From NCBI RefSeq assembly GCF_000813345.1, contig NZ_BBQF01000003.1, positions 62,001-126,000 of the forward strand: DNA of 64,000 nucleotides, written 5' to 3'. The position numbers and the translations under genes are program-made. The notes beneath the pieces are model-generated. The model worked only from the letters and a program-made list of their open reading frames with translations, was not told the origin of the DNA and searched no databases. Below, one piece after another: positions 18,335 to 26,454 of this stretch (the stretch's first letter is position 1; each line of letters opens with the position of its first letter). The stretch comes from Sulfurospirillum arsenophilum NBRC 109478 (GTDB lineage: Bacteria; Campylobacterota; Campylobacteria; Campylobacterales; Sulfurospirillaceae).

Positions 18335-18561
18335 AGATCGAAATTTTAGGAACAGGGTGCGCAAAGTGTCAAACGTTGAGCTTACATGTAAAAGAAGCTG
18401 TAGCTAAAAAAGGGATTTTTGCGCAGATTGAGAAAGTCGAAGATATTATGAAAATCATGGCGTATGGTGTCACATCAACCCCTGCTTTGGTTGTCGATGG
18501 TAACGTCGTGAGTAGTGGAAAACTTCTCAGCGTTGATGAGATCATAGCACTGCTAGGTTAA
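18331..18561 (+). CDS. Small thioredoxin-like redox-active disulfide protein
   Basis: This 76-residue single-domain thioredoxin fold has the motif GTGCAKCQTL (CxxC near residues 10-13) and cis-Pro region TSTPALVVDG. These TM0996-type mini-thioredoxins are commonly encoded beside DUF318 permeases, which matches the permease two genes upstream. It probably reduces a disulfide in a neighbouring protein. It contains a TTACATGTAA palindrome read as LHVK. Confidence 0.85.
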   Translation: MKIEILGTGCAKCQTLSLHVKEAVAKKGIFAQIEKVEDIMKIMAYGVTSTPALVVDGNVVSSGKLLSVDEIIALLG

Positions 18562-18570
18562 GGAGAAAAG

Positions 18571-19017
18571 ATGAATGAATCGGTAGAGCAAAAAGCACTG
18601 GAGTTCTTTTCCAAGGGGTATGTTTGCAGTGAAGCGGTTTTAAAAGCGGTTGCAGAAGAATATGGCATCGACTCTCCTTTGATTCCTGCCATTGCCTCTG
18701 CTTTTGGCAGTGGAATGGCACGCACAGAAAAGGGGCTTTGTGGAGCATTTAGCGGTGGGGTAATGGCACTTTCTCTGCTTCAAGGGCGTACAGATGCACG
18801 TATGCCAAAAGATCCGCTCTATCACAATGTCCAACTCTTCAAAGAACGTTTTGAGGAGATGTTTGGCTCGTGTGACTGTGGTACGCTTTTAGGCTTTTCT
18901 TTGAGTTCTCCTGATGCAGGTGTCAAATTTCAAGAGGGCAATTGCAAAGCTTGTAAGTGCGACGTTTATGTTGCTTATGCTGTGAAAGAGGTCGAAACGC
19001 TACTGGAAAGTAGGTAG
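18571..19017 (+). CDS. C_GCAxxG_C_C family protein
   Basis: The 148-residue protein shows the ordered cysteines of the family: CSEAV near residue 16, GLCGAFSGG near 52-60, CDCGTLL and a C-terminal CKACKC. These proteins may bind a metal cluster and are frequent in anaerobes, but their function is unknown. It is the last gene of the run and its end overlaps the convergent histidine kinase gene by 18 bases. Confidence 0.8.
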   Translation: MNESVEQKALEFFSKGYVCSEAVLKAVAEEYGIDSPLIPAIASAFGSGMARTEKGLCGAFSGGVMALSLLQGRTDARMPKDPLYHNVQLFKERFEEMFGSCDCGTLLGFSLSSPDAGVKFQEGNCKACKCDVYVAYAVKEVETLLESR

Positions 19018-20421
19018 CGCCACCTTTACTTCAAGTCCATGAGGTTTACGGTTTTTCACCGTTATACTTCCATCGTGCACTTCAATGATTTGCTGAACAA
19101 TGGAAAGCCCCAAGCCAAATCCTTTAATCTGCTTAGAGCGTGAGTCATCTGCACGGTAAAAGCGTTCAAATATAAGTTTGAGCTTTTCCTCTTCAATACC
19201 ACTACCTTCATCTTCGATGCAAAAAATTGCTTTGTCATTTTCTTGTGTCAATGAGATGGTAAGCGTTGCGTGATACGGACTGTATTTGATCGCATTTTCA
19301 ATGAGATTCGAAAAGACCGTTTTGAGCAAAATGGCATCACCCATGATTGAAATACTTTCTAGGGCGGCAATTTCAAATGCACTATTTTTTTGTGCTGCTA
19401 CAACCATCAGATCTTCGATAGCATTGAGGACAATATCATCTAAATTTTGCTGTGTAAATTTACTTTTAAGAGACTCTTTTTCGATGTAGGTTAGCATAAG
19501 AAGGTTTTTGACGATACTCTGCAAGGTATCGACGTCTTCAAGATTGGAGTATAAAATCTTTTGGTATTCTGCGTTTGTACGAGGCTCTTTGAGGGCTACT
19601 TCGATTTCACCTTTCATCGCTGTTAAAGGTGTTTTGAGTTCATGGGAAACATCGGAAGAGAAGCGTTTGATCTGCCGAAGCGATTTCATCATCTTAAGAT
19701 GTGTTTCATCGCTAAAAATTTGTAACGCTTTAATGGAACAGATCGTAATGACCAAAGCACAAAGAGCACGAAAAAACTGTACAGGAATGCCAATGGTGTC
19801 CAAAAACCATGCAGTGTTGATGATGTTACCAGGAAAATAGTGGGTTGGAGCGACGGCAATTCCCGCTAAAAGCGCGTAGCAGATAAACGCAACGCCTGGG
19901 ATTTTAAAGTAAATTTTGAGGCGTTCGACGTATTCACTTTTTTTCAGCGATTCCCCATAATAGTAAAGTCCAATACCCAGAAGTAAAGAGCCAAAAAAGC
20001 CGTACGTGTAACGAATGGCGGCAATGGCATCATCTAAGGATGGGTGAATGAGAATCAAGGTTAAAAGGCTGGAGAGACTGATGATGTAAATAACAGGTGC
20101 GGCGTAAAGGGTGTGTAGAAAATGAAGCTTAGCGCGCTTATCTTTAAAGCTTTCTCTTACGATAAAACGTGAAAATTCAAATAAAAAGAGGTAAGACAGA
20201 AGCAGTAAAATAAACTTTATGGGACTTAAAAGAGGTTCGTATTGGGGGTAGAGATACATGTAAAGAAAAACCCACTCCACAAAAGCATGCAAGATAGCAA
20301 AAACACCGAGCAACCAGATTTTGCGTGCAAAGAAAATAGCACTTTCTTTGGTTCGTACAAATAGAACCAAAACGCCTAAAATAAAAAAGGAGAGACCGTA
20401 AACAAAGAGGATAATCTCCAT
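19000..20421 (-). CDS. Sensor histidine kinase with multi-helix membrane sensor
   Basis: The 473-residue protein has about seven membrane helices in the first 240 residues, a HisKA domain with SSDVSHELKTPLTAMKG (phospho-acceptor His near 260) and an ATPase domain with N-box, DEGSGI and GFGLGLS. The sensor has no recognisable ligand domain. It follows its response regulator with one base between them. The pair is divergent from the haem-protein genes at 21200, the likely target. Confidence 0.88.
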   Translation of the reverse strand: MEIILFVYGLSFFILGVLVLFVRTKESAIFFARKIWLLGVFAILHAFVEWVFLYMYLYPQYEPLLSPIKFILLLLSYLFLFEFSRFIVRESFKDKRAKLHFLHTLYAAPVIYIISLSSLLTLILIHPSLDDAIAAIRYTYGFFGSLLLGIGLYYYGESLKKSEYVERLKIYFKIPGVAFICYALLAGIAVAPTHYFPGNIINTAWFLDTIGIPVQFFRALCALVITICSIKALQIFSDETHLKMMKSLRQIKRFSSDVSHELKTPLTAMKGEIEVALKEPRTNAEYQKILYSNLEDVDTLQSIVKNLLMLTYIEKESLKSKFTQQNLDDIVLNAIEDLMVVAAQKNSAFEIAALESISIMGDAILLKTVFSNLIENAIKYSPYHATLTISLTQENDKAIFCIEDEGSGIEEEKLKLIFERFYRADDSRSKQIKGFGLGLSIVQQIIEVHDGSITVKNRKPHGLEVKVALPTFQ

Positions 20422-20422
20422 C

Positions 20423-21094
20423 TTAGCAGGACTCTATTTTATAACCAGAACCACGAATGGTTTTAATGAGAGGTTTCTCTCCTTCCATGTCGATTTTATG
20501 GCGCAAATGGTGGATAAAAACGTTAATGATATTGCTCGAAGTCGCTTCATTAATGCCCCAAATTTTCTCTTGCAGTTGGGTATGGGTGATGATATTATTT
20601 TGATTGAGCAGCAGATAAACCAAAATATCAAACTCTTTAGACGTAAGCGAAATAGGCTTTTGAGAACGTGTTACGACGCGTTTGGAAACATTGACTTCAA
20701 GGGTGTCAAGACTCAAGCGTTCATTGAAATTATACGATGAACGGCGAAGTAAGGAGCGTACACGTGCCACCAACTCGGCAAAAACAAAAGGTTTTACCAA
20801 GTAGTCATCCGCTCCACAGCCAAGCCCTGCGATGCGCTCTTCCACACTCGTTTTAGCCGTTAGCATCAAGATGGGTGTAACGATTTTTTGATCTCGAAGT
20901 TTTGCACAAATCTTCAATCCATCAAGCTTTGGCAACATCCAATCAAGAATAAGAAGGTCATACGAATACTGCTCCGAGAGGTAAAGTCCTTCTTCACCAT
21001 CACTAGCGGTATCGACGATAAAGCCTTCTTCTTGGAGACCTTTTTGAACAAATGAGAGAATTTTTGGGTCATCTTCAATGATTAAGAGTTTCAT
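20423..21094 (-). CDS. OmpR-family response regulator
   Basis: This 223-residue regulator has a receiver domain (acidic pair EDD at 7-9, phospho-Asp in LLILDWMLPKLDG near 51, Lys in DDYLVKPF near 101) and a C-terminal winged helix ending GSGYKIE. It is paired with the kinase downstream. The divergent promoter region 21095-21199 is AT-rich with TTAATAAAACGTTAATG-like half-sites that could be its operator. Confidence 0.9.
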   Translation of the reverse strand: MKLLIIEDDPKILSFVQKGLQEEGFIVDTASDGEEGLYLSEQYSYDLLILDWMLPKLDGLKICAKLRDQKIVTPILMLTAKTSVEERIAGLGCGADDYLVKPFVFAELVARVRSLLRRSSYNFNERLSLDTLEVNVSKRVVTRSQKPISLTSKEFDILVYLLLNQNNIITHTQLQEKIWGINEATSSNIINVFIHHLRHKIDMEGEKPLIKTIRGSGYKIESC

Positions 21095-21199
21095 GCTTTC
21101 ATCGTAGCCAAAGAAATATTAAAAAAAATTAATAAAACGTTAATGTTGATGAAATAAAAAGATGTGATACTTCTCTTCACACTATAAAAAGGAGTTTTC

Positions 21200-22267
21200 A
21201 TGAAAGGGTTTTCACACAAACTTTCAACTGCGGGGCTATCAGTTGTTATGGCAAGTACGATGTTATTAGCATCCAGTGTATTTGCAGCAGATTATAAATT
21301 AGAGAGTGTTAAAGGTACACCTGCAACGCTCGATGCGGGTGATGCTGCTTGGGCAAAGGCAAAAGAAGTAAGTGTTCCACTCACTGATACACCGTATAAA
21401 CCAGAGGGTTACAAAGGGATGCTTAAATCGACAGCAGTGATTAAATCACTCTACGATGATAAAAATATTTATATCAAACTCCAATACGACGATCCAACCT
21501 ATAGTGTTGACAGACAACCGTGGGTAAAACAAGAAGATGGTTCATGGAAACAGCTTAAAACATTAGATCAAGCGGGGCAAGACAATACTTATTATGAAGA
21601 TAAAGCGGCACTTTTTTGGAATATCAATACCAAAGGTTTTGAGAAAAAAGGATGCGCCATCGCTTGTCACATTACCAAAGAGGGTAAAAATAATGGCTTT
21701 GATGACACTTCTGCGGGTCGAAAATACACCAATAATCCAGGCGAGACCATTGATATGTGGCATTGGAAAGGTGTGAGAACAGGCTTGTCTTTTAACCAAA
21801 CCCATGATCAATATGTTGACAGTACCAATGATCCAAAACTCAACAAAGAGTGGGGCAGAAAAGGTGATGACCAAACACAAGGTGGCTATAAAAACAACAT
21901 CAATGAAGCCAAAACAGGACCTGCGTTTATGAACAAAGATCCAAAAGATAATGCTATTGGCTCCATCAAAGATGAGAACAAAGTTCCTTTTGTTGACACC
22001 TTCAAAGCAGGCGATAAAATTCCTGGTCCAATCGTAACCAAACATACAGGCTCAGCGGGTGACATCGAGACAAGTGCTGTTTGGAAAGATGGAAAGTGGA
22101 CACTGGTGATGAAAAGAGCGCTTGTGACAACAGCCCCAAAAGATGCTGAACAAGATGTACAGTTTAGTGATCTGAAAAAAGCTTACTTCTTTGGTGTAGC
22201 AGCATTTGATAACTCTCAAATCAACCATGTGTTCCATGATGGAAGTATAGAGCTTAGATTCAAGTAA
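21200..22267 (+). CDS. Periplasmic haem protein related to ethylbenzene dehydrogenase gamma subunit, with c-type haem
   Basis: The 355-residue protein has a signal peptide cut near VFA-ADY and a beta-rich EB_dh-type haem-binding domain. One covalent haem site CAIACH lies near residues 153-158. Such domains carry electrons in the periplasm. It is followed 13 bases later by a membrane protein with another haem motif, so the two probably form one electron-transfer unit. It is divergent from a two-component system. Confidence 0.72.
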   Translation: MKGFSHKLSTAGLSVVMASTMLLASSVFAADYKLESVKGTPATLDAGDAAWAKAKEVSVPLTDTPYKPEGYKGMLKSTAVIKSLYDDKNIYIKLQYDDPTYSVDRQPWVKQEDGSWKQLKTLDQAGQDNTYYEDKAALFWNINTKGFEKKGCAIACHITKEGKNNGFDDTSAGRKYTNNPGETIDMWHWKGVRTGLSFNQTHDQYVDSTNDPKLNKEWGRKGDDQTQGGYKNNINEAKTGPAFMNKDPKDNAIGSIKDENKVPFVDTFKAGDKIPGPIVTKHTGSAGDIETSAVWKDGKWTLVMKRALVTTAPKDAEQDVQFSDLKKAYFFGVAAFDNSQINHVFHDGSIELRFK

Positions 22268-22280
22268 AAAAGGAGAGCGT

Positions 22281-22988
22281 GTGTCGATTCAACAACTCAA
22301 CACACCAGCAAAAACAGCGATTTCGCTGTTTTTGCTCTTTGTGATAACCGCAACAATTTCATCTGTTATTCTTTTAGGTTTAGAGTTATCTGGTGAAAAA
22401 GCAGGGTTTAATATACCAACTATTTCACAGATACAAAACAAATACACAATGCCCTCCATTGTTTCTGCAATGAAAGGGAGCATGTACAAAGAAGTGACGG
22501 ATGATGAAGATATTGATACCGTACATAACTGGATTAAAGAGGGTACTAAAAAAGAGGGTAAACTCTATGATGACGCATGGAAAATCATCCAAAAAGATTG
22601 TGCGAATTGTCATAGTAAAACCTCTAAAATGAGCAAAGCGATTCCTTCAATGCCGTTTGATACCTATGAGCAAGTGCTTACGCATACCGATGCTGGGTAT
22701 TCATGGTCAAAAATGTCCAAACAAGCACATATTCACATGTTTGGTATCTCGACATTTCTACTGATCGTGACACTGTTATTTGCCTATACGACGTACAAAG
22801 AGAGTGTGAGAAATATACTGATAATTGCCTCTTTTGGTGGAGCGTTTTTAGATATTTTCTCATGGTGGTTTTCAAAATTTGTGCCAGAACTGGTTTATCT
22901 CATCTTTGCGATGGGTGGGCTGATGGTCTCGTCTATTCTTTTGATGAGTGTACTTATTTTGGCTAATATATGGAAAAAAGAGGGGTAA
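22281..22988 (+). CDS. Membrane-anchored single-haem c-type cytochrome
   Basis: This 235-residue protein starts at GTG with AAAGGAG just upstream. One helix (about 15-35) leads to a periplasmic region holding CANCH (about 110-114). Three more hydrophobic helices follow, the first preceded by HIHMFG, whose histidines could be haem ligands. I do not recognise a named family. It probably passes electrons between the membrane and the haem protein encoded upstream. Confidence 0.65.
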   Translation: MSIQQLNTPAKTAISLFLLFVITATISSVILLGLELSGEKAGFNIPTISQIQNKYTMPSIVSAMKGSMYKEVTDDEDIDTVHNWIKEGTKKEGKLYDDAWKIIQKDCANCHSKTSKMSKAIPSMPFDTYEQVLTHTDAGYSWSKMSKQAHIHMFGISTFLLIVTLLFAYTTYKESVRNILIIASFGGAFLDIFSWWFSKFVPELVYLIFAMGGLMVSSILLMSVLILANIWKKEG

Positions 22989-22998
22989 TCCCCTCTTT
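22977..22998 (+). terminator. Hairpin enclosing a stop codon
   Basis: A 9-bp perfect stem (AAAGAGGGG / CCCCTCTTT) has a TAAT loop that contains the TAA stop of the cytochrome gene. A TTTACATGTAAA palindrome (22996) overlaps its right arm. Confidence 0.55.
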
Positions 22999-23015
22999 AC
23001 ATGTAAAGGCTTTTG

Positions 23016-23780
23016 ATGGAGATTTTTCTTGTCGCGGGGGTAGCGTTTATTGCTTCACTGCTGACTTTCTTTTCTGGTTTTGGTTTGGGTACGCTTTTGA
23101 TGCCCATTATCGTACTTTTTTTCCCGCTTCCGATTGCCATAGCCATTACGGCTATCGTTCACTTCTCAAATAATCTTTTAAAATTTTTTCTACTGGTAAA
23201 ACACAGCGATGTTTCCATCCTACTACGCTTTGGCGTGCCTGCGGTTATTTTTGCCCTTTTGGGTGCTTGGAGTTTGGATCTTTTAAGCGAGTGGAGTTTG
23301 GGGTTTACCTATACCCTTTTTGGCTTTACATGTAATGTTACGCCACTTAAACTTATCATCGGTTTAGTCATCGTATTTTTCTTGATTTTGGAGTCTAGTC
23401 CAACACTTCGCGTTCCCAATGCCTTTAAAAAGCTTTGGCTAGGAGGCGCACTCAGTGGCTTTTTTGGAGGGCTTAGTGGAAATCAAGGAGCGTTTCGAAG
23501 TCTCTTTTTAACGCAAAATGCACTTTCAAAAGAGGTTTTTTTAGCCACAGGCGTGAGCATTGCGGTTATTGTTGATCTCTCTCGCTTAAGTCTTTATGCA
23601 AAGCATTGGGAAAGCGCACTAGCACAATGGGAATTGATCGTTATCGCAACTCTGAGTGCATTTATAGGAACGTTAATTGGAAAGTTTTTCTTGAAAAAAG
23701 TGAGTATTGAGTTTATTCGTTTTATCGTAGCGTGGATGCTTGGCGTTGTGGCTTTTTTATTGATTGCAGGGGTTTTGTAG
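23016..23780 (+). CDS. TauE/SafE-family membrane transporter
   Basis: The product is 254 residues from the ATG at 23016 (a TTG one codon earlier also opens the frame). It has about eight membrane helices and the family's repeated GL.GG pattern, including GGALSGFFGGLSGNQGAF. TauE/SafE proteins export sulfonates, sulfite or related anions; the sulfur genes nearby make that plausible, but the substrate is not shown. The ribosome site AAAGG is the end of a TTTACATGTAAA palindrome at 22996; another copy inside is read as FTCN. Confidence 0.82.
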   Translation: MEIFLVAGVAFIASLLTFFSGFGLGTLLMPIIVLFFPLPIAIAITAIVHFSNNLLKFFLLVKHSDVSILLRFGVPAVIFALLGAWSLDLLSEWSLGFTYTLFGFTCNVTPLKLIIGLVIVFFLILESSPTLRVPNAFKKLWLGGALSGFFGGLSGNQGAFRSLFLTQNALSKEVFLATGVSIAVIVDLSRLSLYAKHWESALAQWELIVIATLSAFIGTLIGKFFLKKVSIEFIRFIVAWMLGVVAFLLIAGVL

Positions 23781-23795
23781 CTTTACATGTAAACG

Positions 23796-23820
23796 TAGGG
23801 CAGCTTTTAAACTGCCCCTA
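23796..23820. terminator. Bidirectional terminator between tauE-like gene and mnmA
   Basis: Stem TAGGGCAG / CTGCCCCTA with one bulged base and an 8-nt loop is followed by AAAAATTTTT, which works in both directions. It lies directly after a TTTACATGTAAA copy at 23782. Confidence 0.75.
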
Positions 23821-23827
23821 AAAATTT

Positions 23828-24847
23828 TTACGCTTCGATCCAGCCGCCACCGATGACGAGGTCATCTTGATACACAACCAGCGCTTGACCGCTTGCAAGT
23901 CCGTAAACACCTTCGTGTAACTGCGCAACGATCTTGCCGTCAACAACACTCACATGCGCTTTGGTTTTAGCGCTTCTGTAACGTACTTTGACGCCGTATT
24001 CACCTTCTTTAAAATCTTCGCCTAAGGAGAAATTCTCTGCGATTACTTTCGTTTGAATGAGATCTTCTTTGGTTCCTGCGATGACCGTATTGGTTTTCGC
24101 ATCAATGTTCACGACAAAGTGAGGGTCATGTGCTCCATCAATCGTCAACCCTTTTCGCTTACCGATGGTGTAGTGCATATAGCCTTTATGTTCACCGATC
24201 ACGTTGCCTTCAACATCTTTGATAACGCCTTTTTGATCGACATTGTGATGTTTTTTTAAGACCTCAATGTAGGTATCGGTCACAAAGCAGATCTCTTGTG
24301 ACTCTTTATAGGTTTCAAGCGTACCAAGCCAAGGTAATTTTTCTAAGGCTATAGGTTTGATGTCAACTTTAAGCATATCGCCCAGTGGGAAAATGATCTT
24401 TTCAATCACCTCTTTTTTAAGTCCAAAAAGGAAATAACTCTGGTCTTTACTCATATCAAAGGCTTCTTTGATATGACCGTTCTCAACGCGAGCGTAATGT
24501 CCTGTCGCAATTTTCTCGCAACCCATTTCCATCGCTTTTTCAAACGCAAAGCCAAATTTCATACGTGGGTTACAATAAGCACAAGGATTTGGGGTGAGTC
24601 CTTGCTCGTATGAGCGTACAAAGTAGTCATACACATGCTCTTTAAAAAGCGTTTTGGCATCTATAACGTGTGTTTCGATCTCCAAATATTTGCTTACTTT
24701 TTCAATATTAGCGATATTAACCGCGTGTTTTTTTTCATCTTCATGGAGTTTAAGATAAATACCTATAACCTCATGACCTTCTTGTTTAAGTAAATAAGCG
24801 GAGTAACTAGAATCTATGCCTCCGCTCATCAGTAGTGCAACTTTCAT
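23828..24847 (-). CDS. mnmA: tRNA-specific 2-thiouridylase
   Basis: The enzyme thiolates U34 of Lys, Glu and Gln tRNAs. The 339-residue product starts at the ATG at 24847 (AGAGG upstream): ATP loop [12 protein letters not shown], first catalytic Cys in [13 protein letters not shown] (near residue 96) and second in ESQEICFV (near 192). The length is typical. The frame is open eight codons further upstream, but homology begins at [10 protein letters not shown]. It follows metY on the same strand after a 181-base structured leader. Confidence 0.93.
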   Translation of the reverse strand: MKVALLMSGGIDSSYSAYLLKQEGHEVIGIYLKLHEDEKKHAVNIANIEKVSKYLEIETHVIDAKTLFKEHVYDYFVRSYEQGLTPNPCAYCNPRMKFGFAFEKAMEMGCEKIATGHYARVENGHIKEAFDMSKDQSYFLFGLKKEVIEKIIFPLGDMLKVDIKPIALEKLPWLGTLETYKESQEICFVTDTYIEVLKKHHNVDQKGVIKDVEGNVIGEHKGYMHYTIGKRKGLTIDGAHDPHFVVNIDAKTNTVIAGTKEDLIQTKVIAENFSLGEDFKEGEYGVKVRYRSAKTKAHVSVVDGKIVAQLHEGVYGLASGQALVVYQDDLVIGGGWIEA

Positions 24848-25028
24848 ATATAAAACCTCTTTTATTTTCATTTTGGCACGCTTTCAAAGCAAAGCTTCAA
24901 AAGCTACGTTAACACTGAGTTCACTTCGAGTGAGCCCACGCTACGCTTAAAACCGACGTCTAAAGAGTAAAAGTCTTTACGTGTCTTCGTAGATTAGCCC
25001 TAAAAGGGGCACCTTAGTCTAAAATTTT
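24848..25028 (-). promoter_or_regulatory. Leader region of mnmA with several hairpins
   Basis: No gene is visible in these 181 bases. On the minus strand I see a hairpin with GCCC/GGGC core and TAGA/TCTA base (near 24998-25027), one with TAAAGA/TCTTTA (near 24961-24990) and one with TCACT-CGA-AGTGA (near 24920-24932). It could terminate metY transcripts or control mnmA. It shows no clear similarity to the paired elements at 26324 and 30050. Confidence 0.3.
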
Positions 25029-26309
25029 TTAAACATCAAAAGCATAATTATCTTTTGGTGATCTAGCTTCCACTGTGAGTGTCTCTTGATAGGCTAATGC
25101 TTGGTCGATATCTGTGATCAAATCTTCCAAATCCTCAATACCAACAGAAAGACGAATCATCCCCTCTGTGAGTCCGTAAGCTGCTTTTTGTTCAACAGAG
25201 TATTCCGCGTAAATCGTGTGGTACGTTGCAATCGCCAAAGATTTGTTATCTTGGACGTTCGTTCCTCGCTTGATGATGTTGAGGCGATTTAAAAAGGCAT
25301 AGGTGGCTTCTTTGTCTTTAAAGCTAAAACTCACAAGTCCTCCGCCACCACTAAACTGTTTGGAAGCGTTAGCATACGCAGAAGAACTCTCTAAAAAGGG
25401 GTACTCAACGCTGATAATTTCAGTTTTTGTTTGCAAGTGCTTTGCCACTAAAAGCGCGTTTTGACAGCTTCTCTGCACTCTTAGATCAAGCGTTTCAAGC
25501 CCTAAGGAAAGTAAGTAAGCACTTTGAGGCGAAAGTGAAGCCCCTAGGTTTCTAAAAGTCTCTTTGCGAAGACGTGCGATGAACGCATTGGGTCCAAATT
25601 TCTTGTAGTAAGGCTCAAGTGTCGCATGGTTTTTCCAATTAAAGGTGCCATTATCGATGATTAAACCACCCAAAACATGCCCACCACCTGAAATGTATTT
25701 GGTTGCGGAGATAATCTCAATATCCACACCGTGTTTTTTAGCATCAAAGATGTTCCAAGGTGTCGCTGTTGTATCGACGATCAAAGGGACATGAAGCTCT
25801 TTTAAAACACTTTTTATCGCACTAAAATCAGGTACGATAAGCTGTGGATTGCTGATACTTTCGCAAAAAAGGAAGCGTGTTTTCGCATCAATATTGGCTT
25901 TGATTGCCTCTAAATCGCTTAAATCCACATAACGCACTTCCACACCAAAATCACTGAAAAGTGTTTGGAATAAGGAGAGCGTGTTGCCAAAAAGGTACTT
26001 GGTTGTGATGATGTTATCGCCACTTTTTAAAAGTGCAAACAGCGCATTTGAGATGGCTGCCATACCCGTAGCAGTTGCTATGACACCAAAAGCACCACTG
26101 ATCGCTTTGATTTTGAGTTCAAACTCTTCAATAGACGGGTTTGAGGAGCGTGTATACACATGTCCCATCTTTTGACCTTTAAAAACAGCCTCAAGGTCTT
26201 CTGCTTTCTCAAATTCAAAGGCTGAACTTTGGTAAATAGGGAAGCGCATTGCGCCATGTTGGTCTTTGTGTGCAGGTTTGGCATGCAATGCTTTGGTCGT
26301 AAATCCCAT
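25029..26309 (-). CDS. metY: O-acetylhomoserine sulfhydrylase, probably taking sulfur from HcyS thiocarboxylate
   Basis: This 426-residue PLP enzyme of the Cys/Met metabolism family has the lysine motif SATKYISGGGHVLGG (PLP Lys near 205), the YTRSSNPS N-terminal block and the C-terminal substrate block MIRLSVGIEDLEDL. In Wolinella succinogenes the homologue makes homocysteine from O-acetylhomoserine using the HcyS protein thiocarboxylate. All partner genes lie upstream on the same strand. Its leader holds one copy of the repeated RNA element (26324-26454), whose last helix ends four bases before the AAAGGA ribosome site. Confidence 0.9.
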   Translation of the reverse strand: MGFTTKALHAKPAHKDQHGAMRFPIYQSSAFEFEKAEDLEAVFKGQKMGHVYTRSSNPSIEEFELKIKAISGAFGVIATATGMAAISNALFALLKSGDNIITTKYLFGNTLSLFQTLFSDFGVEVRYVDLSDLEAIKANIDAKTRFLFCESISNPQLIVPDFSAIKSVLKELHVPLIVDTTATPWNIFDAKKHGVDIEIISATKYISGGGHVLGGLIIDNGTFNWKNHATLEPYYKKFGPNAFIARLRKETFRNLGASLSPQSAYLLSLGLETLDLRVQRSCQNALLVAKHLQTKTEIISVEYPFLESSSAYANASKQFSGGGGLVSFSFKDKEATYAFLNRLNIIKRGTNVQDNKSLAIATYHTIYAEYSVEQKAAYGLTEGMIRLSVGIEDLEDLITDIDQALAYQETLTVEARSPKDNYAFDV

Positions 26310-26323
26310 GAAATATCCTTTAT

Positions 26324-26454
26324 AAAGCTAATCGCGTAGAAAAAACCTGAACGAGACACTTTGAGCCGATGGGACGAAAAGCGTGAGCGTTTCGGGGCTC
26401 CCATCGTGTCTCAACCGTGTCGAGAGAGGGTTTATTTTGAAGCTGGTTAGCTTT
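26324..26454 (-). ncRNA. Candidate cis-regulatory RNA, copy A, leader of metY
   Basis: Read on the minus strand, the element is closed by AAAGCTAA / TTAGCTTT (8 bp). Then come a conserved CAGCTT, a second helix AAACC/GGTTT, and a long hairpin: GACAC/GTGTC, TTGAG/CTCAA and GATGGGA/TCCCATC with fixed internal loops (GG opposite A, ACAC opposite GG), topped by CGAAA/TTTCG. About 70 bases are nearly identical to copy B at 30050. The outer helix differs in sequence from copy B but still pairs. It lies between cysG and metY and touches the metY ribosome site. I cannot match it to a known riboswitch class. Confidence 0.6.
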
